DNA of 64,000 bases from Pseudomonadota bacterium (GCA_021324455.1 JAJPJA010000118.1:1-64000); one strand, 5' to 3'. Positions 42,607 to 52,174 are shown, counted from the first letter of the stretch. The notes: a model not told the origin generated them from the letters alone. Translations and numbers: made by a program.

Positions 42607-42794
42607 CTAGTTGCGGCGGCGCGTTGGCTTGTCCGGCGGCCGCACCGATAGCGACGCCCCGAACCGCAATTGCGCCCCTAACAGGGTACGGAAAAAGACG
42701 AGTTGCGCCTTCATATTAGATGCTGCGTTCCGCACCCTGGATAAAACATGGCTGCTTTCCTTTACTTCTTTCCCTCCGGGAGAGAATAGAGTGA

Positions 42795-43394
42795 GGGAGC
42801 AAACTGCGGAAAATCCTCTTTCCGCAACCGCTGCGCCGGGTAAAAAGCGAGCACTACAGGGGCGCGCTGATCATCGCTTCCCATCATCCGCCCTACACCG
42901 CGTCGGGCTCCAGACACGGATGGAGCGCGGCGATGCTGTCGCAGATCGACGATGTCTGCGCCCGAACCGGGGTGTGGCCGCATGCCTTTATCTCCGGGCA
43001 TGCGCACAGTTACCAGCGTTTTACCCGAACGCGGACCCAGGACGGCACCCAGATCCCGTACGTCGTCTGCGGCAACGGCGGCCACAACCTGGTGCGCCTG
43101 ACCGGAAAGGGCGGCGCGCCGCTGCGTACTCCGCAGATCGTGCAGCAAGCGCAGGCAGGAAACGACCAGGTGGTATTCGAGAATTATGACGACCGCGACT
43201 ACGGCTATCTGCGGGTCGTGGTCACCGCGGCGCAGTTGCGCATCGAGTATCATCCGGCGGCCGACGGACCTGAGGCCAAAACGCCGGACGACAGCGTGAC
43301 GGTGGATTTGGCCGGCCGCAAGCTGGCGCACTTTATCGCCAATGACCTGGGAATGCCGCGGGAGGCGCGGCGTATCCGATCCCTGCGCCGGTGA
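42795..43394 (+). pseudogene. C-terminal remnant of a metallophosphoesterase
   Basis: The frame is closed by a stop at 42792, but homologous-looking sequence runs from about 42840: SEHYRGALIIASHHPPYTASG, then AFISGHAHSYQRFTRT and YVVCGNGGHNL. These are the last metal-ligand blocks (H-H and GHxH) of purple acid phosphatase/calcineurin-like enzymes. The N-terminal D-x-H and GDxxD blocks are missing, and no start codon with a ribosome site precedes the fragment until the internal ATG at 42933. I take it as a truncated gene. A shorter product from 42933 (153 residues) could be made but would lack half the active site. Confidence 0.65.
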
Positions 43395-43402
43395 CGGCGC
43401 GA

Positions 43403-46400
43403 TTATTTCAGGCCGGAAGCGCCGCCCAGCACGGTCTGGATCAGATGTGAAAGGCCGGAAAGGGTGGCGGGAAACTGAATTCCCAGCAGGGCGAGAATCG
43501 GCAGCACGCCGTAAATCAGCAGCCGCGACATGAACTCCCAGTTCCAGTCGATTTTGCCCGGCGTCCCGCCCGAGAGCAGGCTCAGCACCTTGTCGCGATT
43601 TATCTGCACCATCAGGGTCACGGCCAGCGAAATGCCCGCCAGCAGCGCCACCCAACTGAATCTCAGCAGCGCGTCCTCGTTGATAAAAGGATAGGAGCTG
43701 ACGGCCATCAGCATCAGGAACAGGCCGGCGGCGGTAAAGATCAACCAATTGCGGAACTCCACCAGCATTATCCAGCAGTAATGAACCACGCGCGTGGCCA
43801 GGAAATAGCGGCAGCGCAGGGCCGCCTGTTGCTCCGCGCAAGCCGGGCTTTCCGGCAGCCGCATCGGTGAAAACGGCTCGAGGCCGGCGCAAATTTCTCC
43901 GGAAAGCCGGGCCATCGACCGGATCAGACTGAAGGCGCCTTCGCGCCCGCCGCGTACGGCGCCGTCGAATTGCGTTTTGAGCGACTGGGCTTCACGCCTG
44001 ATTGGCGCTGCCAGCGCGCCGCATTGCGCGAGCTGATCCGCGGCTTCAACCGAAAAATACAACGACGTGAAGGTCGCCTCCGGCATGCTGAGCTGCAGCC
44101 GCGGAGTGGGATTTTGATCGGTGCTCGCGGCGCGGCCGACATAGGCGAAATCCTCCACCAGCGGACTGTGCGAGAGCCGGTGCAAAAAAGCCTTGAACCC
44201 GCGCCAGCACAGTGCACATCGCATCGCGGAATGCGCAATCTCCAAATATACCGCCAAAAACGCGATTATGAATAGCCAGTTGAACTGCGAAGCCTCAAAC
44301 GAGTAAACGAAGGGCCATCCGAAAGGCGCATTGCCCAGCGGACGGAACAGCCACCACACGACTACAAACGCCATCACGAACAGCATCGCGGTGAGCGGAC
44401 GTCCGCGCGGCCCGCCGAGCGACACCGTGCTGATAAGACGCGATATCTGCTCTTCGCAGACGCGCAGCCTGCTGAAGGAGGGGCTTTCGAAACCCAGAAA
44501 GCACGGCGCGCCGTCCGGTCCGATGTTGGCGAACAACTGCTCGCCGAGGCGGAGCCGGCGCAGCGCGCCGTAGGCGACGCTCAGCGCCGCCATCCCGATC
44601 AGGAACAGCGGACGAAAAGTCGATATCCCGCTCCCCACGTTGGCAAAGCGCAGGGCCGCGGCTGGAGCGAGCCAGAAGATGCTGCCCTCGGCGGTTGCGG
44701 CTTCCGCCCATCCAAACCAGAACAGCAGGACAAGCCAGAACAGCGGCAGGACGGTCGCGATGATGGCGGCGAAATGCTCGTCAAGATCGCGCCCGGGGTT
44801 GAACCGGTTTATGACTGCATAGCCGTGAAACATTATGGCCGCGATGAGAAACGCGTATACCAAAAGCATCCACGGCCGTATCCACCACGAAAAATGAAAG
44901 TATCCGGGCAGGGCTGACACCGGCAGCACGAAGGTCAGACATACCAGGCTGAAAAGTATAGCCAGGATCATGAACAGCGCGAACAGGTAATAGTTCTGGG
45001 CGCGCTGAAACGGTGCTATGACCTCGCGCATCGCGCTCGACGGCAAGGCCAGATATCCAAAGCGGCGGAAAAGCCTGATCGCCGCCGCATATATGCTAAC
45101 CGCGCCGATGAACAGCAATATCAGTTTGAGCACGCGCGGCTGGAGTCCGTCGTTCAGAACCCGCGGCCGTATTTGCGGCGGCGCGCCGCCGGCCCGATGC
45201 AGTCCGAACCCGGGCGTCTCGATGATCCCGACCGGCCAGACCTGGGTCGATCCCACCACCGTCAGCCATACCGGGGGTTGGGGCCGGCGATTGGACGCCG
45301 GCTGCGGCGTGTAATAGTCGAGCATCGCCGAGTCGTTCTTAAGCAGCGCGAGCAGGGCGTTGTAGGTGTCCTCCTGCTGCTGGCTGGAAAAGATGAATTG
45401 CGTCTCGTGGTCGGCGCTGAAAATTTCACTGTCCGGAAACAAAGGATAAGTGGAAGCCACCAGCATCCCGCGCAGGTCGTGCACCACTTCGCCGTTGAGG
45501 TAAAGCGAATCGTTGTCCAGCACGAACACGACTATGTTCGGGGTATGTGTCCTTATCTGCTGCGCGAGAAAAATCGTGTCCCTGACGTTGGTCGCCAGAA
45601 TACCCACATACTTCAGATTGAGCTGCTGGATAGTGGCCAATAAAGCGGACAGCGCGCGGTCGGCGTCGGCCTGCTTGAGGGAGGAGAACACCGGGATAAT
45701 GTCATGGCCCGCGTTCTCGGGAGTGAGCACCGTCGCCGTGCGCTCGCCCGCCTGAAGCCGGGTCAGATCGGCGGCGTCATTCCGTGCGGATTCGGCGCTG
45801 AGCTCCGAAATCCCGAAGGGGAAGGGTATCTTTGCGATTCTTCGCGGATCGCAGCGCGGACATTTGTGCCGCACATCCTCCTGCAACAGCTCCTTGGAAG
45901 CGGTGCCGTAGCCGGTACCCTCCTCGTACAGGATTCCGAATTCGCGCGCCTGGGCCCGGCAATGGTCGTGGAGATAGCGATACACCGCGTCCAAAGTCTC
46001 GCGATCGTTGTGAACCGTGGTCTCGAAAGTCTCGCGCTCGGAGGACGGGGCGAGTTCCGTCGCAGTCGCCGAGCCGGAGATCATCACTACGGTGTCCCGG
46101 TTCGGTTTCAGATAGTCGTCCAGAGCGGTCTGCAGCGACTGCATCGAGCCCGAAAAGGTCGGCCCCAGAATCCGCATCGCGCCATTGCCCGCGCGCCTGG
46201 GACAGTTGGCCACCTGGCACACGTCATTCGCCTGGCGCACAGCGTTGAAGAACGCCGCCTTGTGAATTCCGGCATTGGGCGTTTCGCCGACCGCAAAGAC
46301 CAACAGCAACTGCGGCCTGTGCCCGCCCTCCCCCGCCTTGAAGAACAGCATAACTCCCGGCCTGAAAGTGGCGTTGGGCAGCGCACGCTCCTCGGCCCCT

Positions 46401-46873
46401 TCAACCTGCTGATGCGAGGGCGTCTTCCACGGCAGATCGAAGCGGCTCAACGAGTAGCCGATGGCGCCCAGCGCGGCCTCGATCGCATGCATCGAGCGGT
46501 CGAAGTCGTCCTGCGCGTGCGATTCGATTGGGTCGGCGACAGTGGCGATGATAAAGTCCGTATCGTAGCCGGCCAGATGCTCATGCAGAAAGGCCCGGCT
46601 CTCAGCCGCATCGTGCGCGGCCCATCGATAGGACGACTGCGGACGGCGTTCCGCGCTGTCCCCGAAGGGCGGTCCCTCGACGAACTTCCACAACAATGCC
46701 CAGGCGTCGTGGCCATTTGAGGAGCGCGCCTGCACGCTGTCCGGCTCCTGCGCCCCCGGCGGCGCCGCGGCGTTGGCCTGAATCGGAAGCTGGAGTTCCG
46801 GGCGGTATGTCAGGGTGGACGCCGCGAGAGTCACAAACGCTGCGACCAGCCATGGTATGAGCGAGGTTTTCAT
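43403..46873 (-). CDS. Large multi-pass membrane protein of unknown function
   Basis: 1156 residues from ATG 46873 (a TTG at 46912 is possible). N-terminal signal or anchor: LIPWLVAAFVTLAASTL. Residues about 30-560 are extracytoplasmic and resemble the two lobes of type-1 periplasmic-binding/receptor domains: VVMISGSATATELAPSS, FGILYEEGTGYG, then VFSSLKQADADRALSALLATIQQLNLKYVGILATNV-like strands (LKYVGILATNVRDTIFLAQQ) and MLVASTYPLFP. About eleven membrane segments follow from residue 570. A soluble loop of roughly 150 residues lies between the eighth and ninth. I recognise no named family. It could be a ligand-gated channel, transporter or sensor. It is single, with unrelated MFS and DUF2231 genes upstream. 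Confidence 0.75.
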   Translation of the reverse strand: MKTSLIPWLVAAFVTLAASTLTYRPELQLPIQANAAAPPGAQEPDSVQARSSNGHDAWALLWKFVEGPPFGDSAERRPQSSYRWAAHDAAESRAFLHEHLAGYDTDFIIATVADPIESHAQDDFDRSMHAIEAALGAIGYSLSRFDLPWKTPSHQQVEGAEERALPNATFRPGVMLFFKAGEGGHRPQLLLVFAVGETPNAGIHKAAFFNAVRQANDVCQVANCPRRAGNGAMRILGPTFSGSMQSLQTALDDYLKPNRDTVVMISGSATATELAPSSERETFETTVHNDRETLDAVYRYLHDHCRAQAREFGILYEEGTGYGTASKELLQEDVRHKCPRCDPRRIAKIPFPFGISELSAESARNDAADLTRLQAGERTATVLTPENAGHDIIPVFSSLKQADADRALSALLATIQQLNLKYVGILATNVRDTIFLAQQIRTHTPNIVVFVLDNDSLYLNGEVVHDLRGMLVASTYPLFPDSEIFSADHETQFIFSSQQQEDTYNALLALLKNDSAMLDYYTPQPASNRRPQPPVWLTVVGSTQVWPVGIIETPGFGLHRAGGAPPQIRPRVLNDGLQPRVLKLILLFIGAVSIYAAAIRLFRRFGYLALPSSAMREVIAPFQRAQNYYLFALFMILAILFSLVCLTFVLPVSALPGYFHFSWWIRPWMLLVYAFLIAAIMFHGYAVINRFNPGRDLDEHFAAIIATVLPLFWLVLLFWFGWAEAATAEGSIFWLAPAAALRFANVGSGISTFRPLFLIGMAALSVAYGALRRLRLGEQLFANIGPDGAPCFLGFESPSFSRLRVCEEQISRLISTVSLGGPRGRPLTAMLFVMAFVVVWWLFRPLGNAPFGWPFVYSFEASQFNWLFIIAFLAVYLEIAHSAMRCALCWRGFKAFLHRLSHSPLVEDFAYVGRAASTDQNPTPRLQLSMPEATFTSLYFSVEAADQLAQCGALAAPIRREAQSLKTQFDGAVRGGREGAFSLIRSMARLSGEICAGLEPFSPMRLPESPACAEQQAALRCRYFLATRVVHYCWIMLVEFRNWLIFTAAGLFLMLMAVSSYPFINEDALLRFSWVALLAGISLAVTLMVQINRDKVLSLLSGGTPGKIDWNWEFMSRLLIYGVLPILALLGIQFPATLSGLSHLIQTVLGGASGLK

Positions 46874-47143
46874 CGGCGGCGCGGCGCCCGCGTCCGGGCT
46901 TTCTGGCGCCAATGCAAAGGGCGACCGGCCCGGTCGAGCCGTATCGGCAGAAGTTACGCTTTAAGTCAAAGAAAGTAAACAGTTTGTCGCGGCTGAGGCC
47001 GTTCGCGGGTGGCGTTTCGAATCGGGCGGCTTAGGCTGCCGCAACCGCGCCGCGAAGCGATGCGGCGTGTGGCGCACCCCGACCGCAAGCCCGGGGCGCA
47101 TCAGTCCCTTCCCAATTCGTCATCAGAAAAGCAGGCGCTACCA

Positions 47144-48379
47144 TCAGCCGGCGGCGGCGACCTGAAGGACCTCGGCGCGCTTGCCAGTTTCCGGCATGAA
47201 GTAGAAGGCCATCTGGCTCAGCCCGATCAAGGTAAAGATGATCAGCGACGCCTGCAGCCCCGCCCATTGCGCGATGGCACCCGCGATCAGCGGCGCGAAA
47301 AATCCGCCGATGAACGCCGCACCCCAGATGCATGCCAGCGCGACATGGGCCAGCTCCGCCGTCATCCCCGGCAGTTCCATCGTCATGGTCAGCACCACCG
47401 GCCATACCATCGAGCCGATCAGACCGCCCATCAGCTCGAAGAAGAACATTCCGCCGTAATTGGGGATCAGCAGCGCGGCCAGAGCGCAGCCGACGCCGAC
47501 CAGCGCCAGCGGCCAGGTAAACGGCTTGCGGCGCCCCGCCAGTCCCGACGCGACTCCGCCCAGCAATGAACCTGCGATCGCCGCCGTGGTGGGTGTTGCG
47601 GCCAATCTGCCGGCCTGGGCCAGCGTCAGACCGCGATAGGTATGGAAGAACTGGGGCATGAAAGCGCCGTGCAGCGACGTCATCCAGACCCCGCCGAAGA
47701 TTCCGATTCCGGCCAGCAGCAAATCGGATCTTTTGAGCACGTCCAGCCGGCGCATCTGGTCTCGATGCGGCGCGGCAGCGGCCGGCGCCTGGGCGTCGAT
47801 GTTTTCGCGGCCGAGCAGCGTCCACAGGACTGCCACGCCGATTTCGATTGCGCCATAGAAGGTAAGCGCCGCGCCCCAGGACGATCCGAAACGATAGTAA
47901 AGCGGGGCGGTGACGGCGAACGTCAGGGCCATGGAAATGTTTCCGCACAACAGGTTGACGCCGTTGATGTAAGGCCATTCGCGCGGCGGAAACCACTGCA
48001 TGGGCAGCGCCTGCCCCGGCCCGATTACGATACCGAAGCCGATTCCTTCCAGCGCACGGCATGCGAACAGCGTCCAGTAATTGGCGGCATAGCCGCTCAG
48101 CACGCCGCCAATCCCGAGCATCCACGCCCCCGCCACCAGCGAACCGATGATCCCCAGGCGGTTCCCTATCAGGCCGCCGACAATCGCAAAGACGCCGATA
48201 AACAGCGCGATGATCGATATCAGCATCCCGGCGCGGCCCAGACCGATGTTGAAGCTTCTGATGATGGGTTCGAGGATCGGCGCCGGCGCCAGCCAGATCG
48301 CTTCCTGCACCAGCAGCGACGATATCAGCAACCCCTCAATCACCCACCTGTACGGCGAAGCTTTGCTGTCGTCGACCAT
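47144..48379 (-). CDS. MFS transporter
   Basis: A 411-residue, 12-segment major facilitator. Motif A-like loop GGLIGNRLGI after helix 2, ACRALEGIGFGIVIGPGQALPMQWFPP in helices 4-5, and FFAPLIAGAIAQWAG late in the protein. Related proteins of the CynX/NimT type and other anion or organic-acid carriers share the helix-4/5 pattern, but the substrate is unclear. GGGAG lies about nine bases upstream of the ATG. It is on the same strand as DUF2231 and CuA genes, about 60 bases from the former, and might export or import a substrate of nearby catabolic enzymes. Confidence 0.87.
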   Translation of the reverse strand: MVDDSKASPYRWVIEGLLISSLLVQEAIWLAPAPILEPIIRSFNIGLGRAGMLISIIALFIGVFAIVGGLIGNRLGIIGSLVAGAWMLGIGGVLSGYAANYWTLFACRALEGIGFGIVIGPGQALPMQWFPPREWPYINGVNLLCGNISMALTFAVTAPLYYRFGSSWGAALTFYGAIEIGVAVLWTLLGRENIDAQAPAAAAPHRDQMRRLDVLKRSDLLLAGIGIFGGVWMTSLHGAFMPQFFHTYRGLTLAQAGRLAATPTTAAIAGSLLGGVASGLAGRRKPFTWPLALVGVGCALAALLIPNYGGMFFFELMGGLIGSMVWPVVLTMTMELPGMTAELAHVALACIWGAAFIGGFFAPLIAGAIAQWAGLQASLIIFTLIGLSQMAFYFMPETGKRAEVLQVAAAG

Positions 48380-48440
48380 TGGCAGACTCCCGCCTTAGCC
48401 GCATCCTTTTGGATGACCGCTGGATGCCGGCAAAGCGGGT

Positions 48441-49073
48441 CTAGGTCGTTCGCACGCGATAGTCAAATGAATCGTGGACCGGCCGATCGCGGGCCTGGCG
48501 CCGAACTGATGACGCCGCCGGGGTTGAAGATCGCGCCTGCGGCTTCTTAATCGGAGTTTCCATACCGACGCCGTGCCGGTAAACCAGCTCGCCGCCGGTT
48601 TTGCCCTGGTAAAGCAGCCCGCACGCGGCCAGCGCCGCCGCGATCAGAAATGCGGCGCGCCAGCGAATCAGGCGCGGCGAAAATTCCATCAACAGCCGCC
48701 ATCCCGCAAGCGCCAAAAAACTGTACATCAGGTACTCGCCCAAAGCCGCGTGCGAGAGGTAGCTTCGCACTCCGTCCGGTGCGGCGACAATCCGCTGCGC
48801 CCCGGGCGGCATCGTCTCCCACAACCGATCGGCCTCGATATCGCCGGTCAAGCGCGAAAGAACCGCGGACGCCGCACCGCCGATCATCAGCGGCAATGAA
48901 CTGGTCCTGAGCCTGATGGCGAAGGCCGTCAGCGGGCTTGCCGAGCGCGCGATGACCGCCGCCGCGCCAGCAATGAGTTCCATCGCGACACCGAACACCA
49001 GCAGCGCGATGGTGAAGTGATCGACAATCGGATGCAGATGGTAGTCGACGCTTATCCGTTGCAGCAGCGGCAT
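48441..49073 (-). CDS. DUF2231 family membrane protein
   Basis: 210 residues with four hydrophobic segments. The N-terminal block YHLHPIVDHFTIALLVFGVAM and the late ACGLLYQGKTGGELVYRHGVG are the hallmarks of DUF2231. The two His in helix 1 and the one in helix 3 (YLSHAALGEY) could bind heme b. The C-terminal 40 residues are a basic tail without hydrophobic parts. Function is not established; DUF2231 genes often sit beside cytochrome or cupredoxin genes, as here. The ten-base gap to the CuA gene upstream implies one transcript. Confidence 0.82.
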   Translation of the reverse strand: MPLLQRISVDYHLHPIVDHFTIALLVFGVAMELIAGAAAVIARSASPLTAFAIRLRTSSLPLMIGGAASAVLSRLTGDIEADRLWETMPPGAQRIVAAPDGVRSYLSHAALGEYLMYSFLALAGWRLLMEFSPRLIRWRAAFLIAAALAACGLLYQGKTGGELVYRHGVGMETPIKKPQARSSTPAASSVRRQARDRPVHDSFDYRVRTT

Positions 49074-49083
49074 GCGCTTATCC

Positions 49084-49497
49084 TCAGTCGGTCACCGTCA
49101 GGGTCATCTTCATGTTGCCGTGGCCGGTGCCGCAGTAATGGTCGCAAATCACCACGTAACGGCCCGCGGTATGAGGAGTGATCGCAAGCTCGGTAGTTTT
49201 GCCGGGCGTGATGTCGGTATCGATTTTAAGCGGCCGCAGCAGAAATCCGTGGGTCCGATCCGCGCTGCTCAGCCGCAGAATCACCGGCTGATTCCTCTTG
49301 AGCGTGATCTCGGCGGGAGAGAACTCATACTTCCTCGCCGTGATGTCAATTACCCGCGGCGTTGCGGCGCTGGCCGAAGGCAGCAAATCCATCGCGCGGA
49401 CTGCATTCTTTTGCGCCCAACTCGCCGCCACAATCGCGGCCCCGCCGGCCACAAGCGCAACGCTGGCCAACCTCTTTCCGATTTTTCCGGATCTCAT
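49084..49497 (-). CDS. Stand-alone CuA-type cupredoxin
   Basis: 137 residues: an N-terminal signal anchor (LASVALVAGGAAIVAASWA) and a cupredoxin domain. The complete CuA ligand set is present with the exact spacing of cytochrome oxidase subunit II: His in THGF, then 34 residues, then CDHYCGTGHGNM, giving C-x3-C-x3-H-x2-M. Unlike COX II it has no transmembrane hairpin and no oxidase genes are near. It should be a dinuclear copper electron carrier anchored on the periplasmic side. The downstream DUF2231 gene is co-transcribed and is its likely partner. It is divergent from an LLM oxidoreductase. Confidence 0.85.
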   Translation of the reverse strand: MRSGKIGKRLASVALVAGGAAIVAASWAQKNAVRAMDLLPSASAATPRVIDITARKYEFSPAEITLKRNQPVILRLSSADRTHGFLLRPLKIDTDITPGKTTELAITPHTAGRYVVICDHYCGTGHGNMKMTLTVTD

Positions 49498-49724
49498 CCT
49501 TGAGCGGCTCCCTTGTCATGATCTCGCCTCGATCTACCGAAGTGGCGCGGCAAAAATTCCCGTCCGCGATGCTGACTCCGCCGCCCACGAACAAGCGGCA
49601 CACGCGGCAGTGCGCGCGCCGACTGCTGTGTGCTAGTCTCGCCGCGGCGGCGAAGAAAGATCGCGAGCGCAGTTGGGCCGGAAGTTTCCTTCTTCCGCCG
49701 ACATCGGCAACCAAGGACAAAGCC

Positions 49725-50828
49725 ATGATCGAACTGGCGACCGAAGTGCGATGGCAGGACCGGCGTTTCGAAGTTCCGCTGCAACGGATTCTTCTCTCCG
49801 AGAAGCTCGGCTATGACGCCGTGTTTACGGCCGAAGGCTATGGATCCGAAAGTCTGGTTCCACTTGGTTATATCGCCGCCCATACCCGCCGCCTAAAGCT
49901 GGGCACCCGGATAATGCAGGTAACCGGAAGAGCCCCGGCAATGGCGGCGATGGCCCTGCAGACGCTTAACCATCTGTCCGGCGGCAATCGGGTGATAGCC
50001 GGTTTGGGCAGCGCCGCGCCCCAGGCCTGCGAGGGATTCCAGGGGCGTCCCTGGGGCAGCCCGGTCAAGCGCATGCGCGACTTCGTTGCCATCTTGCGCC
50101 AGGCACTTGCCGGTCAAACGATCAACTATCAGGGCGAGGAATACTCGGCGCCCTATCGCGGACCGGATGCCAGAGGGGTTGAGCCCGCGGCCATCGGACT
50201 GGACGTCATTTCCGCGATCCCCATCGTCATCGCCGCCTCCGGTCCGCAGATGATCGCACTGGCCGCCCAAATCGGGGACGGCTGGATGCCGCCGGGATGG
50301 GCGCCGGGGATCATGCCGGTGTTCCGGCCCCTTCTGGAAAAAGGCCTCGCCCGCGCCGGCCGGACGCTTGAGAATTTCGCCATCTGGTCGCACGTGGATG
50401 TACTGGTGGACGACGACGTACGTGCCGCGATGCGCCCGTTCAAGGAGTATGTGGTCACCTGGTCGCAGATGCAGCGTCCATTCATGCAGGCGCGCGGCTA
50501 TCGCGATCTGGCCGATCGCCTCGCCCAACTGATCCAGGCGGGCAAAGGCCGCGATGCGGAAGCGCGCCTGCAGGCCGGCGCAAACCTGCTTGAGGGCAAG
50601 CTGTGGGAGGAGGCCGTCAATGCGGTGCCCGACGAGTACATCGATGAGGGATGGCTGGTGGGGCCGGTCGCACGTATCCGCCAGCGGGTCAAACCCTGGC
50701 TGGACTGCGGCCTGACCGGACTGATTGTTCGCTACGGCCCCCAGCTGACCCACGACCGCAACGTGGAGAACCTCGAGGTCTTCGCGGCCATCGCCCAGGC
50801 GGCGGGCAAAGCGCCGTTTTCAGGCTGA
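49725..50828 (+). CDS. LLM class (F420-type) oxidoreductase
   Basis: 367 residues. The open frame reaches far upstream, but AAGGA sits before the ATG at 49725 and the protein then starts with the typical MIELATEVRWQDRRFEVPLQRILLSEKLGYDAVFTAEGYGSES layout (key part KLGYDAVFTAEG). RIMQVTGRAPAMAAMALQTL, GLGSAAPQ and the IPIVIAASGPQMIALAAQIGDGW block are close to F420-dependent LLM enzymes. F420 use is inferred from these blocks and not shown. It is divergent from the CuA gene and upstream of a catabolic cluster. Confidence 0.86.
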   Translation: MIELATEVRWQDRRFEVPLQRILLSEKLGYDAVFTAEGYGSESLVPLGYIAAHTRRLKLGTRIMQVTGRAPAMAAMALQTLNHLSGGNRVIAGLGSAAPQACEGFQGRPWGSPVKRMRDFVAILRQALAGQTINYQGEEYSAPYRGPDARGVEPAAIGLDVISAIPIVIAASGPQMIALAAQIGDGWMPPGWAPGIMPVFRPLLEKGLARAGRTLENFAIWSHVDVLVDDDVRAAMRPFKEYVVTWSQMQRPFMQARGYRDLADRLAQLIQAGKGRDAEARLQAGANLLEGKLWEEAVNAVPDEYIDEGWLVGPVARIRQRVKPWLDCGLTGLIVRYGPQLTHDRNVENLEVFAAIAQAAGKAPFSG

Positions 50829-50908
50829 TTATCGCGGCCCGCCCGCGGCGAATCGCGGCCGGATCAACGCAGTTGAGAACAAATCAGGCCGGCTGGATTG
50901 TCTCGCGC

Positions 50909-51325
50909 TCAGTGCCGGTCGAAACGTTTGACCACGTCCCCCAGCACTTCCAGCGCATGCTTGGGATTGGTGTATTCCATCGCGCGGATCACCTGGCCCT
51001 CGCGCAGCTGGAACATGAAATGATAGAAATTATTGTAGAGCTTGCCCTCCACCGTTTTCGCATGGCCTTCGGCCTCCACCGCCACGCGATCGCCCTCCGC
51101 CGTCATTCCATGCACCTTCATGTTGAAGCCGCCGGGCAGCACCTTGTCGATGATCGCGCGGGCGCCGCGGATCATCTGATCGCGGGTCATGGTGCGGTCG
51201 CGCGGAAAGCCCATCACCCACCAGGTCGCATCCGGCGCCACGTGCCTGCGAATCCCTTCCGCGTCGCCCGTGGATATCGCCTGGATCAGCTCCGCCGCAA
51301 TCGCCTTGTTCTGCTCGATACTCAT
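50909..51325 (-). CDS. NTF2-like / SnoaL-like protein
   Basis: 138 residues from ATG 51325 (GGAGG nine bases before). It has a cone-shaped NTF2 fold: helical start NKAIAAELIQAISTGDAEGIRRHV, then APDATWWVMG, and strands KVHGMTAEGDRVAVEAEGHA, YNNFYHFMFQLREGQVIRAMEYTN. Family members are ketosteroid isomerases, polyketide cyclases and epoxide hydrolases, or ligand-binding proteins. The catalytic Asp typical of isomerases cannot be located with certainty. It is divergent from the EthD gene, sharing a 97-base promoter region. Confidence 0.8.
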   Translation of the reverse strand: MSIEQNKAIAAELIQAISTGDAEGIRRHVAPDATWWVMGFPRDRTMTRDQMIRGARAIIDKVLPGGFNMKVHGMTAEGDRVAVEAEGHAKTVEGKLYNNFYHFMFQLREGQVIRAMEYTNPKHALEVLGDVVKRFDRH

Positions 51326-51422
51326 CGAAATCGCCTCCGTGCCGGTGCCCCCGTTGCAGAATCTCAGATGGGCGGCTACATCGTCAAATGACGAACAGCC
51401 GCCGACGACGAAGGAACCCGCG

Positions 51423-52091
51423 ATGGTCAAAGCAATCTATCTCATCAAACGCAAGCGCGGCCTGGAGCTCGAAGCGTTCCGCAAGTACTGGCTCACCACG
51501 CACGCCGGTTTGGCGCTGAAGGTGCCCGGCCTGCGCAAGTATGTGCAGAGCCATACGATTGAATCGGGCTACAAAAAAGGCGAGCCGGTTTTCGACGGCA
51601 TCGCCGAAGTCTGGTACGACGACACCAACGCGATGCGCCGGATCGCCGAATTGCCCCAAGCCCGCGCCGTCAATGACGACGGGCATAACTTCATGGACAT
51701 GCGCGCCTCGGGCCTGCTGCTCACCCGCGAGCACGTCGTCAAGGACGGGCCGATCGACTCCTCGATGGTGAAATACGTGGCGTTCGCCAAACGCCGGCCC
51801 GAAATGGAGGTCGAGGCGTTTCAGACTTACTGGAAGGACCATCACGGACCGCTCGCGGCGCGCATCCCGGTGGTGCGTCGATACGTCCAGAACCATGTGC
51901 TGCTTTCCGGATACCGCAGCGGCCTGGCTCCCCTGTACGACAGCGTCGCCGAGACCTGGTTCGAGGACACCGCCGCGATGCGGGTATCGGCCACCACGCC
52001 CGAGTATCAGGCGGTGCGCGCCGACGAACCCAATTTCATCGATGGCGGCAGCCTCGCCTTCATCATCACCCGCGAGCACGTGATGCTTTGA
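51423..52091 (+). CDS. Tandem EthD domain protein
   Basis: 222 residues made of two EthD-type (dimeric ferredoxin-like) domains. Repeat 1: VKAIYLIKRKRGLELEAFRKYWLTTHAGLALKVPG (core FRKYWLTTHAG) to LTREHVV. Repeat 2: VKYVAFAKRRPEMEVEAFQTYWKDHHGPLAARIP (core FQTYWKDHHGP) to ITREHVM. Each carries the conserved His and an RxYVQxH motif. The fusion presumably folds like the usual homodimer. EthD was first seen with an ETBE-degrading P450; many members are monooxygenases or dehydratases in polyketide or aromatic metabolism. AAGGAA precedes the ATG. An LLM gene follows 83 bases later. Confidence 0.85.
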   Translation: MVKAIYLIKRKRGLELEAFRKYWLTTHAGLALKVPGLRKYVQSHTIESGYKKGEPVFDGIAEVWYDDTNAMRRIAELPQARAVNDDGHNFMDMRASGLLLTREHVVKDGPIDSSMVKYVAFAKRRPEMEVEAFQTYWKDHHGPLAARIPVVRRYVQNHVLLSGYRSGLAPLYDSVAETWFEDTAAMRVSATTPEYQAVRADEPNFIDGGSLAFIITREHVML

Positions 52092-52174
52092 TGTGGACTG
52101 ACGGCGTGTTTTCGGCGCGGGGAACGGTGTAGAAAGGAGCGGCGCGGATACGCCGCCGGAGGTCTGCTGGTTCA

